DNA of 14,120 nucleotides from DATEEG01 sp035525055 (GTDB lineage Bacteria; Actinomycetota; Acidimicrobiia; Spongiisociales; ZC4RG35). Under the pieces are notes generated by a model that saw only the letters and a list, made by a program, of their open reading frames with translations, was not told where the DNA came from and ran no database searches. Numbering within the stretch: the stretch's first letter is position 1; every line of letters starts with the position of its first letter. The DNA is taken from NCBI GenBank assembly GCA_035525055.1, contig DATLEZ010000057.1:1-14120 (forward strand). Reading direction: 5' to 3'. Shown one piece after another: positions 1 to 7,784 of the stretch. Both the position numbers and the translations under genes were made by a program.

Positions 1-1
1 C

Positions 2-211
2 ACCGGGTGGTCGGCCGCCGGGAGCTGGGAGACGCCGGCCAACAGCTCAGTGACCCACCTGGTTCTTGGTGGGCGTGGCCCGCTTATCGTTGACTACTCC
101 TCGGCTATCCATTTGGAATCGCTACAACTGGAGTCGCCTCAGTCGAAATCGGCCAAATTGGAATCGGCTTGGGACGACGCCCGCCACGAGCCTGGCAAGG
201 AACTTGGATGA
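2..211 (+). CDS. C-terminal end of a probable histidine phosphatase (phosphoglycerate mutase-like), 5' truncated by the window
   Basis: Reading from base 2, one frame stays open for 69 codons and stops with TGA at 209-211. About the first 36 codons mostly end in G or C, as in the real genes nearby; the other two forward frames close early (91-93 and 49-51). The tail reads PANSSVTHLVLGG, then DYSSAIHLE, which resembles the end of the histidine phosphatase / GpmB family, where a P-A-N-x-S-V-T strand is followed by an N-D-x-x-H-L motif. That family call is inference from a short tail; the catalytic RHG motif would lie upstream of the window. The last third is rich in L-E-S because of a degenerate 12-bp repeat. 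The stop overlaps the methyltransferase start as ATGA, so the two genes are probably co-translated. Confidence 0.5.
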   Translation, partial: TGWSAAGSWETPANSSVTHLVLGGRGPLIVDYSSAIHLESLQLESPQSKSAKLESAWDDARHEPGKELG

Positions 212-792
212 CCGCTCGCTACGACTCCCGTAAATACGCGCTGATCAATCGGTGGAACCCTCGCAATCTCGAGATCATCCGCGATTGGGTGGCACCGGTT
301 CCAGGCGAGCGCATCCTCGACGTCGGGTGCGGCAAAGGTCATCTGGTGAAGGCTCTCAGCGAACTCGGCATCGATGCAGTTGGCATCGATTTGAATCCGA
401 ACGCCGCTGACGTTGCTGTCGTACCTCGGGTTCGGACGATGTCGGCGACACACCTCGACTTCGAGGATGGGGCCTTCGATGCAGTGGTGTCCTTCCACGC
501 CATCGAACACATTCCTCCGATCGACGAGGCACTGCGGGAGATGGCGCGAGTCGTCAAGCCTTCCGGAAAGGTTCTCCTCGTCTACCCGGCCGAACCCATA
601 AGAGGCCTCTATGCGATTCCCACGTCCGTCATTCTTCACCGCACCCCTTTCAAAGCCCGCCAGGTCCATATTCATAAATTGAATCCGGCCCTGGTTGCAG
701 AACTCGGCGCCGTGGCGGGACTACGCCAGCTCAAAAAGAAACTCAGAATGTGGCCCTCACCCGAGTACGCCTCACTCTTCGACCGCGTCTGA
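208..792 (+). CDS. Class I SAM-dependent methyltransferase (Methyltransf_11 type)
   Basis: A 194-residue soluble protein. SAM-binding motif I is ILDVGCGKGHLV at residues 36-47, the acidic end of strand 2 is GIDLNP (59-64), and the DAVVSFHAIEHI stretch (91-102) matches motif post-I/II of Methyltransf_11 enzymes. It therefore transfers a methyl group from S-adenosylmethionine, but nothing visible shows the acceptor. The domain is nearly the whole protein, with a short basic C-terminus (LKKKLRMWP). ATG 208 is preferred over an in-frame TTG at 169: AAGGAA at 197-202 gives proper ribosome-binding spacing, ATG 208 starts near the fold, and its ATGA overlaps the upstream stop. An 85-bp gap separates it from the PhoH-like gene. 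The fold is certain; the substrate is unknown. Confidence 0.85.
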   Translation: MTARYDSRKYALINRWNPRNLEIIRDWVAPVPGERILDVGCGKGHLVKALSELGIDAVGIDLNPNAADVAVVPRVRTMSATHLDFEDGAFDAVVSFHAIEHIPPIDEALREMARVVKPSGKVLLVYPAEPIRGLYAIPTSVILHRTPFKARQVHIHKLNPALVAELGAVAGLRQLKKKLRMWPSPEYASLFDRV

Positions 793-877
793 AGTCGCTC
801 AACGACCTGAATTCGATCCTTGTAATTTCTCCCGGGGATGGTGAAGCTGTGAGCCCCGTTGCTAGGAGCATCCCGTA

Positions 878-2185
878 GTGGCTCGGACCTTCGTCCTCGA
901 CACGTGCGTTCTTCTCGCCGATCCATCAGCAACCCTCCGCTTCGATGAGCATCAAGTTGTCCTGCCGATGGTTGTGGTCGAGGAGCTCGATCGGAAGAAG
1001 ACTCGACCGGACGAAGTCGGCACCAACGCCCGCGCCGCTCTTCGCCTCCTCGAGCAACTTGGCGCCTCCAAGCGCCTGGGCATGCGAGAGCCGGTCGCTC
1101 TTCCCACCGGGGGCACACTTCGTATCGAGCTGAACGGCGTCGTCTCCGGCCGGCTCCCATCGGTTCTCGATCCGGCCACGCCCGATCACCGTCTCCTCGC
1201 CTGTTGTTTGAACCTGGCCGATGTCGGCACCGAGACCGTTCTCGTAACGAAGGACACGGCCCTTCGAATCAAGGGCGCGCAACTCGGCCTCGAAGTCCAG
1301 GACTATCGAGCCGACACTGTGCCAGTTGAGGAGCTGCATTCGGGAATCAGCGAACTCCAGGTCGAGGCCGCTCTCATCGACCGGATCTACGACGAGAACA
1401 AGGTTCCATTGGCCAACACCGATGCCTTGGTCAACCAATTCCTTGTGTTGAGGAACAGATCGCAGTCGGCCCTTGCGCGTGTGATCCAGTCCGAGCCCGA
1501 AACGATTGTCGAGAGAGTGCCCAATCATCTCCGGGTCTTCGGCATCGAGCCCAAGAACCTGCGCCAGACGGTGGCCCTCCATCTGATGATGGATCCCGAC
1601 ATTCCTGCGGTGTCGCTGATGGGAATGGCGGGGACCGGTAAGACCTTCCTTGCTTTGGCCGCTGCCTTGGATCAGGTCCTGGAAATGGGGCGATACCGAC
1701 GCGTCACGGTCTACCGGCCGCTGATCGCGGTCGGTCGGCAGGAGGTGGGCTTTCTTCCGGGTGATCTCGGTGAGAAGCTGGCGCCCTGGATGGCAGCGGT
1801 CCACGACAACCTCTATGCCCTCTTCTCTGACGCCGGTCCCGATGGCGCCAACGGAGCTGTCGACGATCTCATCGAACGTGGTGAGTTGGAGATGGCGGCG
1901 ATCACCTACTTGCGCGGCAGGTCGATCACCGGCGAGGTCGTCATCATCGACGAAGCGCAGAATCTGGAACTGCCCACGCTCAAGGTCATCTTGACCCGCA
2001 TGGCCCGCGATTCGAAGGTGATCTTGTGCGGTGATTTGACTCAGGTCGACAATCCCTATATCTCGCCATTCGGAGGAATGGCAGCTCTCATCGAGAAATT
2101 CAAGGGATCCAATCTCTTCGGACATGTGACCCTGGAGCGCTCGGTCCGCTCTCCGTTGGCCGAGATGGCTGCCACCGTCTTGTAG
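878..2185 (+). CDS. phoH2: PIN-PhoH protein (PhoH2-like RNA helicase/ribonuclease)
   Basis: A 435-residue cytoplasmic protein with two domains. The N-terminal PIN nuclease domain (about 1-145) has the acidic residues expected at a metal-dependent active site: D8 in LDTCVLL, E35/E36, D103 in TPDHRLL and D126 in VTKDTAL. The C-terminal PhoH ATPase domain (about 225-435) has Walker A GMAGTGKT (249-256), Walker B VVIIDEAQN (354-362) and the family motif CGDLTQVD (384-391). Mycobacterial PhoH2, of nearly the same length, unwinds and cleaves RNA in an ATP-dependent way; I infer the same here. The start is GTG 878, with AGGAG at 864-868 as ribosome binding site. Mycobacterial phoH2 is partnered by an antitoxin-like phoAT gene, but no such ORF is evident in the 85 bp upstream. 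The neighbouring methyltransferase is not a known partner. Confidence 0.93.
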   Translation: MARTFVLDTCVLLADPSATLRFDEHQVVLPMVVVEELDRKKTRPDEVGTNARAALRLLEQLGASKRLGMREPVALPTGGTLRIELNGVVSGRLPSVLDPATPDHRLLACCLNLADVGTETVLVTKDTALRIKGAQLGLEVQDYRADTVPVEELHSGISELQVEAALIDRIYDENKVPLANTDALVNQFLVLRNRSQSALARVIQSEPETIVERVPNHLRVFGIEPKNLRQTVALHLMMDPDIPAVSLMGMAGTGKTFLALAAALDQVLEMGRYRRVTVYRPLIAVGRQEVGFLPGDLGEKLAPWMAAVHDNLYALFSDAGPDGANGAVDDLIERGELEMAAITYLRGRSITGEVVIIDEAQNLELPTLKVILTRMARDSKVILCGDLTQVDNPYISPFGGMAALIEKFKGSNLFGHVTLERSVRSPLAEMAATVL

Positions 2186-2193
2186 CCACCCCG

Positions 2194-2199
2194 TAGTCT
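2194..2199 (+). promoter_or_regulatory. Possible -10 element (TAGTCT) for leaderless ispD transcription
   Basis: TAGTCT matches the TANNNT -10 pattern of actinobacterial housekeeping promoters and ends 6 bp before the GTG start of ispD. Transcription would then begin at or next to the start codon, giving a leaderless mRNA. No Shine-Dalgarno sequence lies in the 20-bp gap after the PhoH gene, which fits. No good -35 hexamer is visible. This is inference from spacing. Confidence 0.4.
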
Positions 2200-2205
2200 T
2201 TCCTG

Positions 2206-2919
2206 GTGCGGCTCGCTGCCATTGTTCTCGCCGGTGGACTGGGTGCCCGGGTCCGGAGTGGGATCAACAAAGTGTTTCTTCCCATTCGGGATCGGGCCGT
2301 AGTTGATTACTCCGTTCGGACCTTCCAGCGGGCGAGCGATGTCAGCCGGATCGTCATCGCCGTCCGTCCCGAAGATCGTCACCGCCTCGACCACCTCACC
2401 GGGCCAGTCGCCGGCCCGCCGCTTTCGACGGTGGCCGGCGGCGTCACGCGCCACCAGAGCGAGGTTTCCGCCATTGAGTTTCTAGCGACAGCCATCGAGG
2501 CCGGTGCGATCGACCTGATCGCGATCCATGACGGGGCCCGCCCTTTTATGACCTTCGAACTCCTCGACGCGTGCATCGAAGCCGCAGTCCGTTTCGGGGG
2601 GGCGGTCCCGGGGATGCCGCCGGAAGCACCGCTCTATCGGATGGAGGAAGGTGCGGCTGTTCCGCTGGATGGTGATGCTCTCATCAGAGTTCAAACCCCG
2701 CAGGTCTTCAAGGCCCGGCCACTGCTCGATGCCTATCGGGCCTCGGGGGAAGCCGGATTCGAAGGAGTCGACACCGCTGAGACCATGGAGAAGTTCGGCA
2801 CGGTCGAAGTTGCGATCGTTCCCGCCGATGAGCGCAACATGAAGGTCACATTCGTCGAGGACCTATTCCGGGCCGAGGAGTTGGCAACGAATTGGGACGA
2901 CGGCAGGTGGCGACGGTAG
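2206..2919 (+). CDS. ispD: 2-C-methyl-D-erythritol 4-phosphate cytidylyltransferase
   Basis: A 237-residue enzyme of the MEP isoprenoid pathway that joins CTP and methylerythritol phosphate to form CDP-methylerythritol. The nucleotide-binding N-terminus is AAIVLAGGLGARVRSG (4-19), followed by NKVFLP (21-26) with the expected catalytic lysine at K22. Further family motifs are GGVTRHQS (78-85), IHDGARPF (107-114), TPQVF (164-168) and NMKVT (211-215) near the end. NKV replaces the classic PKQ triplet; I believe NKV variants occur in actinobacterial enzymes. Length is normal. GTG 2206 begins directly at the conserved strand. It lies 20 bp after the PhoH gene and may also have its own leaderless promoter. 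ispF, often next to ispD, is absent: the gene converges on the topA pair and its TAG stop begins a heptamer repeat. Confidence 0.93.
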   Translation: MRLAAIVLAGGLGARVRSGINKVFLPIRDRAVVDYSVRTFQRASDVSRIVIAVRPEDRHRLDHLTGPVAGPPLSTVAGGVTRHQSEVSAIEFLATAIEAGAIDLIAIHDGARPFMTFELLDACIEAAVRFGGAVPGMPPEAPLYRMEEGAAVPLDGDALIRVQTPQVFKARPLLDAYRASGEAGFEGVDTAETMEKFGTVEVAIVPADERNMKVTFVEDLFRAEELATNWDDGRWRR

Positions 2920-2973
2920 TCGGTAGTCGGAAGTCGGGAGCCGGAAGTCGGGAGTCGGGAGTCGGGAGTCTGA
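2918..2973 (+). repeat. Heptamer tandem repeat (AGTCGGG) starting in the ispD stop codon
   Basis: Eight consecutive 7-bp units: AGTCGGT, AGTCGGA, AGTCGGG, AGCCGGA, three of AGTCGGG, and AGTCTGA. The first two bases belong to the TAG stop of ispD. The units differ by only one or two substitutions and no indels, so slippage-type expansion is likely. It runs directly into the tail box of the palindromic island to the right. Confidence 0.9.
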
Positions 2974-3137
2974 AGAACACCGAAGGAAAAGAGGCCTCGC
3001 TTCCCAAATTTGGTCGCTCAGTCCCGGCGCTCGGCAAATTTGGCTGCTCGGTCGCGGTACTCGCGACATCACAGTCCCGGTACTCGCGACTGAGCTGCCA
3101 AATTTCCTGTGACGCGGGAGCCAGCTGCCAAATTTCG
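2972..3137. repeat. Palindromic repeat island 1 (AAATTTGG family) with tail box
   Basis: This non-coding island lies between convergent ispD and the topA pair. A 23-bp tail box (2972-2994) is followed by four AAATTT cores (first bases near 3005, 3036, 3100 and 3130). Positions 3036-3105 form a large inverted repeat: the 21-bp arms 3036-3056 and 3085-3105 match at 19 positions. Its centre carries a duplicated CGGTACTCGCGAC segment. Positions 3093-3137 match 9819-9863 in island 3 at 35 of 45 bases without gaps. The strong potential hairpins between convergent genes could act as a two-way terminator, but there is no T-tract, so that is inference. Confidence 0.85.
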
Positions 3138-3150
3138 TTGGGCAACTCGG

Positions 3151-3339
3151 TCAGGTAACGCTTGTGTGGCTGGCGTCGTCGCGGTGGCGATAGAGCCACC
3201 ACCAGAGGCCACCGTGAGCCGCGATCCCAATGGCGAGGACGATCGTGACGATCGGATAGCCCAGGATCAGGGCGACGATGGCGCAGATAGCGGCGCCCGC
3301 AACAAGAGTTGTGCGCACCCCATTAAGCGGTCCAAACAT
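3151..3339 (-). CDS. Small two-helix membrane protein, unknown function
   Basis: A 62-residue ORF whose composition is unlike a chance frame. A short polar start (FGPLNGVR) leads into two hydrophobic segments, about 11-27 and 29-43, ended by an aromatic and charged tail (GGLWWWLYRHRDD). This is a plausible hairpin in the cytoplasmic membrane. It lies 57 bp downstream of topA on the same strand, so it could be the last cistron of a topA transcript. No clear ribosome binding site precedes its ATG, which weakens the call. I do not recognise a family, and the evidence is the membrane pattern plus position only. Confidence 0.5.
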   Translation of the reverse strand: MFGPLNGVRTTLVAGAAICAIVALILGYPIVTIVLAIGIAAHGGLWWWLYRHRDDASHTSVT

Positions 3340-3396
3340 GATCGCTAAGTTACCAAAATACGCGGTAGGGCTCTGCTGCCTACTGCCTACTGATCA

Positions 3397-6054
3397 CTAC
3401 TTCTTCTTCGTCGTTGCCTTCTTCGTCGCTTTCCGGGCCGGCTTCTTCGGCGCTGCTACCTCGCCGGAGGCAACTCGTTCCCTTCGGGCGGTCAGCAACT
3501 CGACCGCTCGTTCGAGGGTGATGGTGTCGGGGTCTTCCCCTGTTCGCAATGAGGCATTGGTTTCGCCATCCGTGACGTAGGGTCCAAACCGACCCGATCG
3601 CACCGTGATCATCTTTCCCGAAGCCGGATCATTGCCGACCTGTCGTCCGGGACTGGCGGCTGCACGCTGTCCTTTTCGCCGAGGTGGCTGGCGGAACAAC
3701 TCCACTGCGCCGTCTAGGTCGACGGTAAACAACTGATCCTCGGCCTCGAGCGACCGGCGGTCAGCGCCCCTGGTCAGGTACGGGCCGTACCGGCCGTTCT
3801 GGGCCAGGATCTCCTCACCTGTGTCCGGGTCGGTTCCGACAGTCCTGGGCAGGGTCAGAAGTTGGAGCGACTGGTCGAGGGTCAGGTCGTCGAGGGTCAT
3901 CGATTTGAGTAGCGACGCCGTCTTCGGCTTCTCCTTTCCTTCGGGTTCCCCCAGTTGGACATAGGGGCCGTAGCGGCCGCTTCGGGCCATTACCACCTTC
4001 CCGCTGTCGGGGTCGGTGCCAAGGATCTTGTCGCCGGCGGGTTGCGTTTCGAGCAGTTCGATGGCCTTCTCGATCGTCAGTTCGTCGGGGGGAAGAGTGT
4101 CCGGAACGGACGCACGGTCGAGGTCGCGCTCGAGGAAAGGTCCGTACCTCCCGACCCTGAGGATGATTTCCCGCCCTTGCGGATCCTCCCCCAGTGGCAT
4201 CGAGTTCACCTGCCGGGCATCGATCGCGTCGAGACGCTCGGCTACCTGGTGCTGCAGTCCCTCAGTGCCCAGGTAGAACCTGGTCAACCAGGGGACCGTC
4301 TTCTCCTCGCCGTCGGCGATTCGATCGAGGTCGTCCTCCATTCGAGCGGTGAACGCATAGTCCACGAGATCCGGGAAGTGCCCTTCGAGAAGGCTGATGA
4401 CGGCGAAGGCCGTAAAGGTCGGGATGAGGGCCTGGCCTTTCTTCCAGATGTAGCCCCGATCCTCGATTGTCGAGAGGATTGAGGCATAAGTCGAGGGGCG
4501 GCCCACCCCCAGTTCCTCGAGGCGTCTCACCAACGAGGCCTCGGTGAAACGCGGCGGTGGCTTGGTTGTGTGACCGTTTGGTTCGAGGGCGTGGACAGCC
4601 AGGTCCTGACCCTTGGTCAGGGTCGGCAGCCGCGTCTCCTGGTCGTCGAGGTCAGCCTCGGGGTCGTCGCTTCCTTCCACGTAGGCACGGAGAAAGCCAG
4701 CGAATGTGATCGTCCGGCCGGACGCCGAGAATTCAGCGTCGGTCCCGTTGGCAGCGACCGCGCCAAGGCGAACCGAAACGGATTCGCCGACGGCGTCGTT
4801 CATCTGCGATGCCACCGCCCGCTTCCAGATCAGGTCATAGAGCCTGGCCTCGTCCTGGCCGACTTCGCGGGCAACTTGTTCCGGGGTTCGGAACTTGTCA
4901 CCTGACGGTCTGATGGCCTCATGGGCCTCCTGGGCGTTCTTGACCTTGTTGGCGTAGATGCGCGGCTGCTTGGGCAGGTACTCCGGTCCGTAGAGCTGGG
5001 TGATCTGAATGCGGGCCGCCGCCACCGCCGCTTCTGACAATGCAGTCGAGTCGGTTCGCATATATGTGATGTATCCGGCCTCGTAGAGACGCTGAGCTAC
5101 CGACATGGTCCGAGCCGCGGCAAAGCGCAACTTGCGGCTGGCTTCCTGCTGCAGAGTCGAAGTTCGGAAAGGTGGGTAGGGGCTCCGCCGGTAGGGCTTG
5201 GACTCGATCGTGCGGATCGAGAATTCCGAGTCCGTCAGTGATCGCGCCAGCGCCGTAGCCGCCTCCTCATCGAGGAGGACAACGTTCTTGTTGGCGGCCG
5301 CGCCCTTTTCATCAAAGTCGGCCCCGGTGGCGACCTTGACTCCAGCAACGGCAACCAGTGTCCCCGGGAAAGTCGAATCCCGGTCGGCTCCACTCGACTT
5401 GTCGTCGGGCCCTTCTCGAAGTTGGGGAGAGAAGATGCCTTCGATGTCCCAGTAGGTCGCAGAGCGGAACTGGATGCGCTCCCTCTCCCGCTCCACGATG
5501 ATCCTCACCGCCACGCTTTGGACCCGTCCGGCCGACAAACCTTGCCGCACCCTTCTCCAGAGGACCGGCGAGACCTCATATCCATAGAGGCGGTCGAGGA
5601 TTCGCCTCGCCTCCTGGGCATCCACCAGGCGCCGGTCGATCTGGCGCGGGTTGGCGAAGGCTTCCCTGATAGCCGGTTCGGTGATCTCGTGGAACACCAT
5701 CCGCTTCACTTCGATCTTGGGCTTGAGCACCTCGGCCAGATGCCAGGCGATCGATTCTCCCTCGCGGTCCTCGTCGGTGGCGAGGTACAACTCGTCGGCT
5801 TTCTTCAGGAGGTCTTTGAGCTTCTTGACCCGATCCTTCCGTTCCTTGGGAACCACATAGACCGGTTCGAAGCCGTTGGCCACATTGACGCCGAGCCTCG
5901 CCCAGTCCTCTCCCCGGAGCGACTCGGGGATCTCGGCGGCCGAGCGGGGGAGGTCGCGAATGTGCCCCATCGAGGCCTCGACGGTGACGTCCTCCCCCAG
6001 AAATCGGGAGATGGTGCGAGCCTTCGTCGGCGACTCGACGATGATCAATTTCAT
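3397..6054 (-). CDS. topA: DNA topoisomerase I (type IA)
   Basis: An 885-residue enzyme that relaxes negative supercoils by nicking and passing single strands. The TOPRIM domain at the N-terminus has E7 (IIVESPTKA) and the acidic triad D94/D96/E98 in ATDEDREGE. SAGRVQSVAVR follows at 184-194. The catalytic tyrosine is Y331 in YITYMRTDS, with R333 beside it. The C-terminal third has four GRYGP/GRFGP repeats (Crpt type) in place of zinc fingers and ends in a lysine-rich tail of about 20 residues (APKKPARKATKK...), as in actinobacterial TopA, where the tail aids DNA binding and processivity. ATG 6054 starts at the conserved MKLIIVESP. It has no good ribosome binding site, and the stop of a tiny upstream ORF overlaps it as ATGA. 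It is transcribed away from the MFS/tmk/holB operon. Confidence 0.98.
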   Translation of the reverse strand: MKLIIVESPTKARTISRFLGEDVTVEASMGHIRDLPRSAAEIPESLRGEDWARLGVNVANGFEPVYVVPKERKDRVKKLKDLLKKADELYLATDEDREGESIAWHLAEVLKPKIEVKRMVFHEITEPAIREAFANPRQIDRRLVDAQEARRILDRLYGYEVSPVLWRRVRQGLSAGRVQSVAVRIIVERERERIQFRSATYWDIEGIFSPQLREGPDDKSSGADRDSTFPGTLVAVAGVKVATGADFDEKGAAANKNVVLLDEEAATALARSLTDSEFSIRTIESKPYRRSPYPPFRTSTLQQEASRKLRFAAARTMSVAQRLYEAGYITYMRTDSTALSEAAVAAARIQITQLYGPEYLPKQPRIYANKVKNAQEAHEAIRPSGDKFRTPEQVAREVGQDEARLYDLIWKRAVASQMNDAVGESVSVRLGAVAANGTDAEFSASGRTITFAGFLRAYVEGSDDPEADLDDQETRLPTLTKGQDLAVHALEPNGHTTKPPPRFTEASLVRRLEELGVGRPSTYASILSTIEDRGYIWKKGQALIPTFTAFAVISLLEGHFPDLVDYAFTARMEDDLDRIADGEEKTVPWLTRFYLGTEGLQHQVAERLDAIDARQVNSMPLGEDPQGREIILRVGRYGPFLERDLDRASVPDTLPPDELTIEKAIELLETQPAGDKILGTDPDSGKVVMARSGRYGPYVQLGEPEGKEKPKTASLLKSMTLDDLTLDQSLQLLTLPRTVGTDPDTGEEILAQNGRYGPYLTRGADRRSLEAEDQLFTVDLDGAVELFRQPPRRKGQRAAASPGRQVGNDPASGKMITVRSGRFGPYVTDGETNASLRTGEDPDTITLERAVELLTARRERVASGEVAAPKKPARKATKKATTKKK

Positions 6055-6374
6055 GCGGTAGGTCTCATTTTCATTGGCGGCAGGCCCGGTGCCCTTCCGC
6101 TTTTCAACGGCGGGGAGCCCTTCCTCTTTTCATTGGCGGGGGCGTTGATCGGGGCCGACTTGGGGCTCGATCCCTTTTTTCACTGTCCATTATGCGATGC
6201 CGGATGTCAACTCCCGGATACTCCCGGCCGGGACCAGATCGGTCTCAATCGGCCCGATCGAAGGCCAGGAACAGGGTTCTCCTCGGGACCGGCCCGCACA
6301 ACTCCTCCATAGGCTCGCCTAACCCCTCCATAGGATTGGCGACTTCAGGAAAGTACGGTCATATCAACTTGGAG
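6055..6374. promoter_or_regulatory. Divergent intergenic region between topA and the MFS gene
   Basis: This 320-bp gap must hold promoters in both directions. The topA-proximal part carries three direct repeats (listed separately). The MFS-proximal part has a 10-bp direct repeat, CCTCCATAGG, at 6304-6313 and 6325-6334 (21-bp period, about two helical turns), which could be an operator. The frame of the MFS gene is open back to an ATG at 6192, but the extra 61 codons are low in hydrophobic residues and look like untranslated leader. I see no convincing -35/-10 pair on either strand. Confidence 0.5.
6068..6139 (-). repeat. Three direct repeats upstream of topA (CCGCC-NN-TGAAAA)
   Basis: On the topA strand, CCGCCAATGAAAA occurs at 6139-6127 and again at 6080-6068; a middle copy (CCGCCGTTGAAAA) is at 6113-6101. 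Periods are 26 and 33 bp. GGAAGGGC also recurs between the copies. The repeat nearest topA ends 13 bp before the start codon. It could be an operator array or a decaying tandem duplication. Supercoiling-sensitive control of topA is common in bacteria, but nothing here shows it directly. Confidence 0.65.
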
Positions 6375-7784
6375 ATGGTTTCTGAACTCCGGGGCAGGGA
6401 TCTCATCAGGCGGGGCCCATTTGCCCGTCTGTGGTGGTCCCAGGCGGTTTCGTCCCTTGGCGACTGGGTAAGCCTGTTCGCCAGCTTTGCGCTGGCGGCC
6501 CGCATCGCCGGCGGCGGTAGCACGGCCAGCCTCGGCATCCTGGTCCCGCTGGTGGCCCGGATCCTACCGGGTCTCCTCTTCGGGATCGTTGGTGGCGTAA
6601 TCGCGGATCGCTGGAATCGCAAGGTCACGATGCTTGTGGCCGATGTAGGACGGGCAGTCCTGGCGGGGGGTTTGGTATTCGTCGACAACTACCGGGAACT
6701 CTTTGCCCTTGCCTTTCTCACGGAATTGCTCTCGATGATCCGCCAGCCGGCCCGGGAAGCGGTCGTCCCTCACCTAGTTCCAGAACGTCACCTGTTGGCG
6801 GCCAATGGCCTTTCGTTGTTGAGTAACTATGGGACGGCCCCCATCGGATCAGCGATCTTCGCCGGACTTAGCGAGGTGGGCTCTCGCTTGCCCCAGTTCG
6901 GGACGTTTGGATCGTCGATCGCGGCCGCCTTTGTGTTCGACGCCATCACATTCCTGCTGTCGGCCACCATCATCGTGTTCACTCCGATTCCGGAGGTGAA
7001 ACTTCCCAAGTCTCGTCGAGCCAAGGGCAAGCTCGACGTGCGGACACCATTACGGGATATCGGGGAGGGCTTCCGTTTCGTCACGAGAAGCGGGCCGATC
7101 CGCCGGATGATCCTCGGGATGGCCGCGGGCCTCTTCGGCGGCGGAGCCCTGTTTGTGATCGGGCAGCCGTTCGCCGAACAGGTGCTGAGGGTTTCCGACG
7201 CGGGTTACGGGATAATCGTGACCGCGCTCGGGATCGGGGTTGGACTCGGAATGCTGGGAGTCACGATCCTCGGCACGATGGACACTCGACGCCAGCTTGT
7301 GTTCGGGGTTGCCCTGGCGAGCATCGGGGTTGCCATCATCGCCACCGGGTTTACCGACTCGCTGTGGGCCGCAACTGCGTGGACGCTCTTGACCGGCGTC
7401 GGGACCGGAGTCGCCTATGTCACGGCCTTCACCCAACTCCATGCCACTGTCGATGACGAGCTTCGGGGCCGCACGTTCGCGACGATGTTCGCCTTTGCCA
7501 GGACCGCTCTCCTGATCTCTTTCGCCCTGGCGGGTGTCGGGGCGGCGGCCCTTGATGGGGTCCTCACGGGTGAGCTCAACGAGGGCATCCGAGCCGTGAT
7601 CGTGCTCGGCGGGCTTGTGGTACTGCTGGTCGGAGGAACCGTCCTATGGGCAGCGCGGGAAGAGATCCGTCCCACGGCACTAGATGCCGATCAGCTGGCG
7701 ACGCTCGCCGATGCAGGGGACGCCATCACGTGGATGCGCGGCGATCGCAGCCGCAACCGACGGCCTCCTGTGGATGAAGAGTGA
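6375..7784 (+). CDS. MFS transporter (MFS_3 / EntS-like exporter family)
   Basis: A 469-residue inner-membrane protein with roughly ten to twelve hydrophobic segments. The MFS motif A between helices 2 and 3 is visible as GGVIADRWNRK (73-83). Opening with FARLWWSQAVSSLGDW, and the QPAREAVVPHLVP stretch in the following loop, are typical of the MFS_3 group of drug or siderophore exporters. The substrate cannot be read from sequence. I chose ATG 6375 because it immediately precedes the conserved RRGPFARLWW; TTG 6369 is possible, and a frame-open extension reaches 6192. AGGAAAG at 6347-6353 is too far away to be an obvious binding site. The TGA stop overlaps the tmk GTG start, so this is the first gene of an MFS-tmk-holB operon. 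Confidence 0.9.
   Translation: MVSELRGRDLIRRGPFARLWWSQAVSSLGDWVSLFASFALAARIAGGGSTASLGILVPLVARILPGLLFGIVGGVIADRWNRKVTMLVADVGRAVLAGGLVFVDNYRELFALAFLTELLSMIRQPAREAVVPHLVPERHLLAANGLSLLSNYGTAPIGSAIFAGLSEVGSRLPQFGTFGSSIAAAFVFDAITFLLSATIIVFTPIPEVKLPKSRRAKGKLDVRTPLRDIGEGFRFVTRSGPIRRMILGMAAGLFGGGALFVIGQPFAEQVLRVSDAGYGIIVTALGIGVGLGMLGVTILGTMDTRRQLVFGVALASIGVAIIATGFTDSLWAATAWTLLTGVGTGVAYVTAFTQLHATVDDELRGRTFATMFAFARTALLISFALAGVGAAALDGVLTGELNEGIRAVIVLGGLVVLLVGGTVLWAAREEIRPTALDADQLATLADAGDAITWMRGDRSRNRRPPVDEE

Noticed and set aside
926..2125. A 399-codon minus-strand ORF opposite the PhoH gene
   Set aside because: It lies wholly within a gene with complete PIN and PhoH motifs, and its translation has no recognisable domain.
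6188..6213. TTGACA plus CATAAT on the minus strand as a topA promoter
   Set aside because: Both hexamers are present, but only 10 bp apart, too close for a sigma-70 promoter.
5422..6312. A 296-codon plus-strand ORF opposite topA
   Set aside because: It is an antisense shadow of the strongly conserved topA N-terminus, a common effect of high GC content; it has no motifs of its own.
6192..6374. N-terminal extension of the MFS transporter back to ATG 6192
   Set aside because: The 61 extra residues are polar, unlike any MFS start, and would fill the divergent promoter region with topA.
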